Source: Sphingomonadales bacterium
Lineage (GTDB): Bacteria > Bacteroidota > Bacteroidia > UBA7662
Reading direction: 5' to 3'
NCBI GenBank assembly: GCA_016872225.1
Contig: VHAW01000011.1
Span: 1-23,033 of the forward strand
DNA length: 23,033 nucleotides
Shown here: positions 1 to 6,033 of the stretch, piece after piece
Numbering within the stretch: the first letter of the stretch is position 1
How the letters are laid out: every line of letters begins with the position of its first letter
Position numbers and translations under genes: made by a program
The notes under the pieces: generated by a model
Databases searched by the model: none
The model's input: the letters and a program-made list of their open reading frames with translations, nothing else
Told to the model about the DNA's origin: nothing

Positions 1-19
1 TAGTTCGTCTCAATTTTTT

Positions 20-51
20 TTTGTTATCAGGGGATTTTTTCCCTGATTTTG
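20..51 (+). promoter_or_regulatory. Candidate Bacteroidota promoter of rpoD
   Basis: A -33-like TTTG (20-23) is followed after 20 bases by TGATTTTG (44-51), one mismatch from the Bacteroidota -7 consensus TAnnTTTG; the usual spacing is about 19. A start site near 57 would leave a leader of roughly 28 nt before the ATG at 85. The element overlaps a hairpin at 26-47, so one of the two readings may be coincidental. The assignment rests on consensus matching only. Confidence 0.4.
26..50 (+). terminator. Hairpin before rpoD, possible terminator or operator
   Basis: ATCAGGG (26-32) pairs perfectly with CCCTGAT (41-47) around an 8-nt loop, followed by three T. It could terminate an upstream rightward gene outside the window. 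The T-tract is short, and the hairpin lies inside the proposed rpoD promoter, so it could also be an inverted-repeat operator. Confidence 0.35.
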
Positions 52-84
52 GTCGTAATTTTCTATTAACGAAATTGGCGACCT

Positions 85-951
85 ATGAGACAGCTCAAGA
101 TCATCCGCCAAATAACGTCTAGAGACCAGATTTCCCTGGACAAATACCTTATGGAAATTGCTCGCATTGAAATTCTCGATGCGGATAGGGAAGCTGAATT
201 AGCTCGCAAAGCCAAAGCCGGTGATAAAGAGGCTTTGGAGCGGTTGGTTTCCGGCAACCTCCGCTTTGTGGTGTCAGTGGCCAAGCAGTACCAGCACCAG
301 GGACTCGCCTTGAGCGACTTGATCAACGAGGGTAACCTTGGTTTGATCAAAGCGGCTGGGCGATTTGACGAAACCAGAGGGTTCAAATTTATTTCCTATG
401 CGGTCTGGTGGATTCGTCAGTCTATCCTTCAGGCTCTTGCCGACCAAGGGAGGGTGGTTCGATTGCCTTTGAACAGGGTGGGCTTAATGTCCAGAATCTC
501 TAAATTGGGATCCCGGATGGAACAGGAATTGCAGCGTGACGTATCCGAACAGGAACTTGCGGCCTTGCTTGAGATTTCGTCCGCGGAAGTGGGTGAGACT
601 GCTACCTTATCGCTTCGCCACATCTCCATGGATGCTCCGGTCACCGACGATGAGGATGTCAAACTCATAGATCGTTTGGAGGATAAGGATCGAAATCTAC
701 AACCTGCGAGTGGTTTGGAACAGGAATCTTTGGTATCCGATATTGAATCGGCCTTGCATGAATTGCCAAGCAGGGAAGCTGAGATTATTCGTTGTTTTTT
801 TGGGATTGGTGGAAGGACAGCCCTAGGGTTGGATGAGCTCAGCTTTAGATTTGAAATATCCAGGGAAAGGGTTCGGCAGATCAAGGAGCGATCCATCAGG
901 CGTTTGCGCTCCATGCGAAACACGCAGCGCTTGCGGGGTTACTTAGGTTGA
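85..951 (+). CDS. rpoD: RNA polymerase sigma factor RpoD, short Bacteroidota type
   Basis: This 288-residue protein is a sigma-70 family factor that directs RNA polymerase to promoters. Seen in order are region 1.2 (about 16-48, SLDKYLMEIARIE), region 2 with NLRFVVSVAKQYQ and the region 2.4 stretch FKFISYAVWWIRQSILQAL (about 106-124), region 3 (about 130-190) and region 4 with the helix-turn-helix SRERVRQIKERSIRRLR near the C-terminus. The acidic region 1.1 of proteobacterial RpoD is absent, as is normal for primary sigma factors of Bacteroidota, which start MRQLKI. Region 4 is less conserved than usual: the motif normally reading SLEEIGEKF is GLDELSFRF here, with Ser in place of the turn Gly. 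The ATG at 85 fits the family start. The gene converges on prfC with a 6-bp gap. It is most likely the housekeeping sigma factor; a close paralogue cannot be excluded. Confidence 0.9.
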   Translation: MRQLKIIRQITSRDQISLDKYLMEIARIEILDADREAELARKAKAGDKEALERLVSGNLRFVVSVAKQYQHQGLALSDLINEGNLGLIKAAGRFDETRGFKFISYAVWWIRQSILQALADQGRVVRLPLNRVGLMSRISKLGSRMEQELQRDVSEQELAALLEISSAEVGETATLSLRHISMDAPVTDDEDVKLIDRLEDKDRNLQPASGLEQESLVSDIESALHELPSREAEIIRCFFGIGGRTALGLDELSFRFEISRERVRQIKERSIRRLRSMRNTQRLRGYLG

Positions 952-957
952 GTAGCC

Positions 958-2556
958 TCAGTATTCGGTGCCTTCCGTGGAATATTGTAGCATAATTTCT
1001 GCAGAGAAGCGAAATTCCAAATCGGTGTTTTCGGTTTGCAGTCTCTGTAACATCCATTGAGAATCAGCAAGATAAACCGAGTTGGCATCCTTATCATAGG
1101 CTTGGTGTTCGCGTCGGTATTGGAAGAACTCATCGATTTTTTTCGGATCAGCGGCATGGATCCAACATGCTTTGATATAGGGAAGGTTCTGGTACTGAAC
1201 TTTGGCGCCGTATTCATGAAGTAGACGAAATTGAATCACATCGAATTGCAATTCACCCACGGTTCCGATAATTTTACGATTGCCAGGCTGCTGCACAAAA
1301 AGTTGGGCAACACCTTCGTCGGTCAGTTGACGAAGACCTTTTTCAAACTGCTTGGCCTTGAAAGGATCCAAATTTTCGACCCTTCGGAAGAGCTCCGGGG
1401 AGAAGGCGGGAATGCCCTTGAAAAACAAATGTTCGCCCTCGGTGAGGCTATCGCCTATCTTGAAATTCCCGGTATCGTAGAGACCCACCACATCCCCCGG
1501 CCAGGCCTCATCGACGGGGTTGCGATCACTCGCCTGGAAAAGTAGGGGCGTCGAAAAGCGTATTTTTTTGTCCAAGCGGACATGATGATAAAATTTGTTT
1601 CGCTCAAATTTCCCTGAGCAAACTCGCATAAAAGCGATGCGATCCCGATGGTTGGGGTCTAAGTTGGCGTGAATCTTGAAAATGAACCCCGTTAATTTGG
1701 GGTGGTTGGTCGAGATGACCCCGCTGCGGGTTTCGCGTGGCCCTGGTTCAGGAGCAATTTGCACGAAAGTGTCCAATAATTCCCGAATACCAAAATTGTT
1801 CAAGGCGCTCCCGAAAAAGATTGGGGCTTGCACGGCTTTGAGGTAGGCATCCGGACGAAATTCTCCGTAAACCTCGAGCAATTCCAGATCTTCACGGAGT
1901 TTGACTGCCAACGGCCCGAGCAAATCTTCAAGGCTTTGGTCGTTCAGGTCATCAAAGCTGCGGATATCCGATGCGATGCTCGTCTTGGAAGCCGAAAACA
2001 AATCGAGATGTTTTCGGTGTTTGTTGTAAACGCCTTTGAACCGATCACCCTGACCAATGGGCCAGCTTAGAGGACAAGGATTAAGGCTTAATTTGGTTTC
2101 GAGTTCATCCAGAAGGTCAAAGGGGTCTTGTCCTTCTCGATCCATTTTGTTAATCAGAACAATGACCGGGGTAGCGCGCATTCGGCAAACCCTCATCAAA
2201 TTTTCGGTTTGTTCTTCAACTCCTTTGGCGGCGTCAATCACCAGGATTACCGAGTCCACCGCAGTCAAGGTTCGGTACGTGTCTTCTGCAAAATCCTTGT
2301 GCCCTGGAGTATCCAAGATATTTACCCTGCAGCCGCTGTATTCAAATCCCATGACTGAGGTGGATACCGAAATACCCCTTTGCTTTTCGATTTCCATGAA
2401 GTCGGAAGTGGCTGTCTTGCGAATTTTATTGGACTTGACGGCCCCGGCCGTTTGAATAGCACCCCCAAAAAGCAGGAATTTTTCGGTCAAGGTCGTTTTC
2501 CCTGCGTCGGGATGCGAAATAATGGCAAAGGTTCGTCGGGGAGCGGTTCTGTTCAT
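958..2556 (-). CDS. prfC: Peptide chain release factor 3 (RF3)
   Basis: This translational GTPase recycles RF1/RF2 from the ribosome after peptide release. Taken from the ATG at 2556 the protein has 532 residues, near the usual 525-530. The GTPase motifs are clear: P-loop SHPDAGKTT (14-22), switch I with EKQRGISVSTSVM, G3 DTPGHKDF and G4 NKMD. EF-Tu-like domain 2 and the RF3-specific C-terminal domain (VGELQFDVIQFRL) follow. A longer reading from TTG at 2568 is unlikely because that codon lies inside the presumed -7 element. The gene is alone on its strand: convergent with rpoD at its 3' end and divergent from the thioredoxin-fold gene. Confidence 0.96.
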   Translation of the reverse strand: MNRTAPRRTFAIISHPDAGKTTLTEKFLLFGGAIQTAGAVKSNKIRKTATSDFMEIEKQRGISVSTSVMGFEYSGCRVNILDTPGHKDFAEDTYRTLTAVDSVILVIDAAKGVEEQTENLMRVCRMRATPVIVLINKMDREGQDPFDLLDELETKLSLNPCPLSWPIGQGDRFKGVYNKHRKHLDLFSASKTSIASDIRSFDDLNDQSLEDLLGPLAVKLREDLELLEVYGEFRPDAYLKAVQAPIFFGSALNNFGIRELLDTFVQIAPEPGPRETRSGVISTNHPKLTGFIFKIHANLDPNHRDRIAFMRVCSGKFERNKFYHHVRLDKKIRFSTPLLFQASDRNPVDEAWPGDVVGLYDTGNFKIGDSLTEGEHLFFKGIPAFSPELFRRVENLDPFKAKQFEKGLRQLTDEGVAQLFVQQPGNRKIIGTVGELQFDVIQFRLLHEYGAKVQYQNLPYIKACWIHAADPKKIDEFFQYRREHQAYDKDANSVYLADSQWMLQRLQTENTDLEFRFSAEIMLQYSTEGTEY

Positions 2557-2565
2557 GGAAGGGGG

Positions 2566-2573
2566 CAAAGATA
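2566..2573 (-). promoter_or_regulatory. -7 element of prfC, very close to its ATG
   Basis: TATCTTTG (read 2573 to 2566) matches TAnnTTTG exactly. Only 9 nt separate it from the prfC ATG at 2556, so the 5' leader would be a few nucleotides at most. No TTTG is seen at the expected -33 position. Confidence 0.6.
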
Positions 2574-2592
2574 ACCAAGACCTATCCTCAGG

Positions 2593-2600
2593 TAATTTTG
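2593..2600 (+). promoter_or_regulatory. -7 element of the thioredoxin-fold gene
   Basis: TAATTTTG matches TAnnTTTG exactly and lies 21 nt before the ATG at 2622. It is divergent from the prfC element at 2566-2573, and the two are 19 bp apart. It overlaps a TTG at 2598 that would otherwise extend the reading frame, which supports ATG 2622 as the start. Confidence 0.55.
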
Positions 2601-2621
2601 GCCGTACATCCCAATTCTACT

Positions 2622-3191
2622 ATGGAAATCAATCGACTGATTCGCTATGTGCTTATCGCTGCCTCCTTGCTTATGCTCCTCTTTATCGGTTGGTGGTGGT
2701 TTTCAAACCCCTTAACCGAGGAGGAGGAATTAACCCAAGTACCAGTTTTTGAATTTCCTTTGATTGGACGCAGCGGCGTAGTGACCAGGCATCAGTTCAA
2801 AGGTCGATACCTAATAGTGTCCTATTTCGATCCGGATTGCTCCCATTGTCGGCGACTGGCCGCAACGGTAGGGGATAAGCCAGCGGGTGACAAAATCAAA
2901 TTGCGGGGCAAAGAAATTCGTCTGGGCTGGTTATGGGTCACCCGTTTCGACGAAGACCAAGCATGGAAGTTTATGGAGCAATACGATCTCAAGGATAAGC
3001 CAAACACCTGGTTGGCCGCCGATAGGGAAGGCTCCTTCTACAAAGCCTTTGGGGACATGCATGTTCCGTCCCTCTATGTTTTTGATCCGCAAGGTAATTT
3101 TCTGGAAGCGGTTTATGATGAACCTCAATACTCTGATGTGTTAAAAATCGTCGGTGGTGGACAAGCTCAGAAACCCAAGAAAATCAGGTGA
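2622..3191 (+). CDS. Membrane-anchored thioredoxin-fold protein
   Basis: Read from ATG 2622 the protein has 189 residues. A hydrophobic segment (about 8-27, ending GWWWF) is an uncleaved signal anchor or signal peptide, placing the rest in the periplasm. A thioredoxin-like fold follows: strand YLIVSYFDPD, the redox pair CSHC (C73 and C76), and the cis-proline loop HVPSLYVFD (P149). This resembles TlpA/ResA/peroxiredoxin-like thiol-disulfide proteins, which reduce or shuffle disulfides, but the exact substrate cannot be told. The C-terminus is rich in lysine. A frame open from TTG 2598 adds eight residues overlapping the -7 element and is rejected. The gene converges on aceF with a 24-bp gap. 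Confidence 0.8.
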   Translation: MEINRLIRYVLIAASLLMLLFIGWWWFSNPLTEEEELTQVPVFEFPLIGRSGVVTRHQFKGRYLIVSYFDPDCSHCRRLAATVGDKPAGDKIKLRGKEIRLGWLWVTRFDEDQAWKFMEQYDLKDKPNTWLAADREGSFYKAFGDMHVPSLYVFDPQGNFLEAVYDEPQYSDVLKIVGGGQAQKPKKIR

Positions 3192-3215
3192 TTGAAGTCC
3201 AGGCAGCCTTTCGCC

Positions 3216-4538
3216 TTAAAGTAACATGGAGACCGGATCGCGGAGCATCAAAGCAAAGCTCTGCAAGAAGGCAGCGCCGGTCGCGCCGTCCACCACACGG
3301 TGATCGCAAGATAATGTTACTGTCATGCGTTGCCCAATACCCAATTGGCCATTGCGTACCACGGGACATTCGCGAACGGCACCAATCGCCATGATGCAGG
3401 CGTCCGGAGGGTTGATGATGGCGGTGAAGGATTCAATGCCAAACATCCCTAAATTGCTGATAGTAAATGTGTTACCTTCCCAGTCCTGGGGTTGGAGTTT
3501 CTTGTCGCGGGCTTTGGAGGCAAATTCCTTGGATTGGCTGGCCAATTGAACCAGGTTTTTTTGATCGGCAAATCGCAGGACCGGTACCACAAGGCCTTCG
3601 GGTAAGGCCATGGCCACTCCAATATGGATATGGTCATTTTGACGAATGCAATCGCCCATCCACGAAGAATTGACCACAGGATGTTGCTTCAAGGCCATGG
3701 CGGCTGCTTTGATGACTAAATCGTTAATTGAAATTTTGATTGGTGAATTTTGGTTCAGTCTAGCTCTGGCTTCTACGGCCTGGTCCATATCAATTTCCAT
3801 AGTGAGGTAGAAGTGAGGCGAAGCATTCTTGGATTCGGATAGTCTGCGAGCAATGGTTTTACGCATTTGCGTGAGGGGCAGATCCGTATAAGATTCTCCT
3901 TGACTCGTGGCCCTGTTCAGGGAAGTGCTCAATGCTATGGTTGCTCCCGATCCCGTTGCAGGCTGGGCAGTGGATATGGAGGTGTCTTGGAAATTTTCAA
4001 TATCACGACGTACGATACGGCCAAAGTCTCCGCTTCCTTGGATTTGAGCTAAATGGAGGCCGCGATCAGCGGCCATTTTCTTGGCGAGTGGCGAGGCTTT
4101 GATCCGATGATCTTCGTTAGGGGTTGTAGGAGAGCTAAGGCCAGATTCTGTGTTGCCCATATTGGCAACTGAGGAGGAATTGGTCTCTGGATTGGTATTT
4201 GGAGCCGCATCTTGACCTTGTGATTTGGTTTCTATGGATGCGTTGGATTGCTGTCCCGCAACAGAAGTTCCCCCGCTCAACAATGCAGTGATATCTTCAC
4301 CCTCCTTGCCCACAATGGCAATAATGGCATCGACCGGAACTGCTTGACCTTGCTCAACCCCAATATGAAGAAGCGTGCCCTTGACATAATTCTCCAACTC
4401 CATAGTGGCTTTGTCGGTTTCGACTTCGGCTAGGATATCACCGGATTTGACAGAATCGCCAACTTTTTTATTCCATGCGACGATGACCCCTTCGGTCATT
4501 GTGTCGCTCATTTTGGGCATGCGAATTATTTCGGCCAT
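3216..4538 (-). CDS. aceF: Pyruvate dehydrogenase E2, dihydrolipoamide acetyltransferase
   Basis: This is the 440-residue core subunit of the pyruvate dehydrogenase complex, which transfers acetyl from lipoamide to CoA. One N-terminal lipoyl domain has the lysine to be lipoylated in ETDKATMEL (K43). A flexible Ser/Thr/Asn-rich linker (about 88-140) leads to the peripheral subunit-binding domain (KASPLAKKMAADRGL, then GRIVRRDI). The C-terminal catalytic domain carries the active-site motif DHRVVDGATGA. The start MAEIIRMPKMSDTM is typical for Bacteroidota pyruvate E2 rather than the 2-oxoglutarate enzyme. Genes for E1 and E3 are not adjacent. It is divergent from the GlcD-type oxidase. Confidence 0.94.
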   Translation of the reverse strand: MAEIIRMPKMSDTMTEGVIVAWNKKVGDSVKSGDILAEVETDKATMELENYVKGTLLHIGVEQGQAVPVDAIIAIVGKEGEDITALLSGGTSVAGQQSNASIETKSQGQDAAPNTNPETNSSSVANMGNTESGLSSPTTPNEDHRIKASPLAKKMAADRGLHLAQIQGSGDFGRIVRRDIENFQDTSISTAQPATGSGATIALSTSLNRATSQGESYTDLPLTQMRKTIARRLSESKNASPHFYLTMEIDMDQAVEARARLNQNSPIKISINDLVIKAAAMALKQHPVVNSSWMGDCIRQNDHIHIGVAMALPEGLVVPVLRFADQKNLVQLASQSKEFASKARDKKLQPQDWEGNTFTISNLGMFGIESFTAIINPPDACIMAIGAVRECPVVRNGQLGIGQRMTVTLSCDHRVVDGATGAAFLQSFALMLRDPVSMLL

Positions 4539-4552
4539 CAGCTATGGTTCTT

Positions 4553-4560
4553 TACTTTAG
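4553..4560 (+). promoter_or_regulatory. Weak -7-like element before the GlcD-type oxidase
   Basis: TACTTTAG differs from TAnnTTTG at one position and lies 35 nt before the ATG at 4596. No -33 TTTG is present at the right distance. This is a low-confidence consensus match. Confidence 0.25.
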
Positions 4561-4569
4561 TAAGAAGCG

Positions 4570-4577
4570 CAAAATTA
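4570..4577 (-). promoter_or_regulatory. -7 element of aceF
   Basis: TAATTTTG (read 4577 to 4570) matches TAnnTTTG exactly and would give a leader of about 26 nt before the aceF ATG at 4538. No clear -33 TTTG is seen. Confidence 0.5.
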
Positions 4578-4595
4578 AATCAATAACTTAGGCCC

Positions 4596-5984
4596 ATGGC
4601 ATTGAAGCAGTCTTTTTTGGATGAAATCCATACAGTTTTGCCATCGGATGCGGTGCGCAGAACCAATTTGGAGGCCTACGGTCGTGATGAGACGGATGAC
4701 TTTTACTTTGAACCACAAATTGTGGTCTATCCAAGGTCTGGGGAGGAAACGGCCAGGATATTGGCCCTTTGCAATAGCCATCAAGTTCCTGTGACCTGCC
4801 GAGGGGGTGGAACCGGCCTGAGCGGGGGCGCTTTACCTGTTCGGGGCGGCTTGGTCTTGAGCACCGATCGCCTTAACCGCATTTTGCATATTGACACGGC
4901 GAATTTGCAGGTGACCGTGGAGCCAGGCGTGATTACCCAAGTACTCCAAGAGGCCGTTGCGGAACACGGATTGTATTACCCTCCGGACCCTTCTTCGAGA
5001 GGAACATGCACCTTGGGCGGGAATCTTGCCGAATCGGCGGGCGGCCCACATGCCTTTAAATACGGGACCACCAAAGACTATGTCCTGAATTTGCAGGTGG
5101 CTCTGATGGATGGCTCCTTGATTTGGACGGGGGCCAATGTGACCAAATACGCCACGGGATACCACCTAACCCAGTTGATGGTCGGTAGCGAAGGCACTCT
5201 TGGGGTGATCACACAGGCTGTATTGAAATTGATTCCTGCTCCAGGTGCCAATTTGCTGCTCTCTGTGCCGTTCAACGATTTGGAATCTGCTTGCAGGTCC
5301 GTTTCGGCCATACAATTGGCCGGGTTGAAGCCCTCTGCCGTTGAATTCATGGAGAAAGAGGCCTTGGAATTGTCCGCGAGTTTTCTGGGGATGGCTATGC
5401 CTTTCCCTTCCGAGGTCGTTGCAGAGTTGCTCATTGAGCTCGATGGCGACAGTTTGGATCAACTGTACCCGCAGGCGGAACGTTTATCCGAAATCCTGGA
5501 GAAGGAAGGGGCTGGCGAAATTCGATTGGCCGATCAAGCGGATGCTAAAGAGATGTTGTGGCGGTTACGACGGCAAATCGGACATGCCGTTCGTGCTTAT
5601 TCGGTTTACAAGGAAGAAGACACGGTGGTGCCCATGGCGGCCTTGCCCACGTTGATGGTCAAAGTCAAGGCATTGTGCGCAGATTATGGCGTTCGGTCTG
5701 TGTGCTACGGCCATGCCGGGGATGGAAATATTCATGTGAATTTGCTTAAAGAGCAGCACAGCGACAAGTACTGGAAAGAAATCTTGCCGCAGATGATCAG
5801 GGAACTCTTTGAAGAGGTACGCCGATTGGGGGGGACCTTATCGGGAGAGCACGGAATAGGCTGGTCTCAAAAGGGTTATGTGGATGTGGTGATGGACCCC
5901 GTCCAAATACAGCTCATGAAGGGCATCAAGACCGTTTTTGACCCTCAAGGGCTCCTTAATCCCGGCAAGATTTGGGAGGGTTGA
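4596..5984 (+). CDS. glcD: FAD-binding oxidoreductase of the GlcD / D-lactate dehydrogenase family
   Basis: This 462-residue protein is a flavin-dependent 2-hydroxyacid dehydrogenase. The N-terminal VAO/PCMH-type FAD-binding domain contains CRGGGTGLSGGALPVRGG (68-85) and PPDPSSRGTCTLGGNLAESAGG. The C-terminal FAD-oxidase domain carries YGHAGDGNIHVNLL and the ending GTLSGEHGIGWSQKG, both diagnostic of the GlcD/DLD family. Substrates in this family are glycolate, D-lactate or other 2-hydroxyacids, with electrons passed to quinone or cytochrome c; which applies here cannot be decided. No GlcE/GlcF partners or Fe-S domain are present. hppA lies 49 bp downstream with its own promoter. Confidence 0.88.
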   Translation: MALKQSFLDEIHTVLPSDAVRRTNLEAYGRDETDDFYFEPQIVVYPRSGEETARILALCNSHQVPVTCRGGGTGLSGGALPVRGGLVLSTDRLNRILHIDTANLQVTVEPGVITQVLQEAVAEHGLYYPPDPSSRGTCTLGGNLAESAGGPHAFKYGTTKDYVLNLQVALMDGSLIWTGANVTKYATGYHLTQLMVGSEGTLGVITQAVLKLIPAPGANLLLSVPFNDLESACRSVSAIQLAGLKPSAVEFMEKEALELSASFLGMAMPFPSEVVAELLIELDGDSLDQLYPQAERLSEILEKEGAGEIRLADQADAKEMLWRLRRQIGHAVRAYSVYKEEDTVVPMAALPTLMVKVKALCADYGVRSVCYGHAGDGNIHVNLLKEQHSDKYWKEILPQMIRELFEEVRRLGGTLSGEHGIGWSQKGYVDVVMDPVQIQLMKGIKTVFDPQGLLNPGKIWEG

Positions 5985-6009
5985 TTGGCCCAACACAGGC
6001 CTATCTTTG
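5980..6009 (+). promoter_or_regulatory. Promoter of hppA
   Basis: GTTG (5980-5983) and TATCTTTG (6002-6009) are separated by 18 bp. The -7 match is exact, the -33 is 3 of 4, and the spacing is close to the Bacteroidota optimum. It overlaps the stop codon of the upstream oxidase and gives a leader of about 20 nt before ATG 6034. Confidence 0.6.
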
Positions 6010-6033
6010 CGCCTGCTTTTCTAAAAAACCGTT

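Noticed and set aside
949..960. TGAG-TAGC-CTCA hairpin holding the stop codons of rpoD and prfC
   Set aside because: It has only four pairs and no T-tract, so it is too weak to support a terminator.
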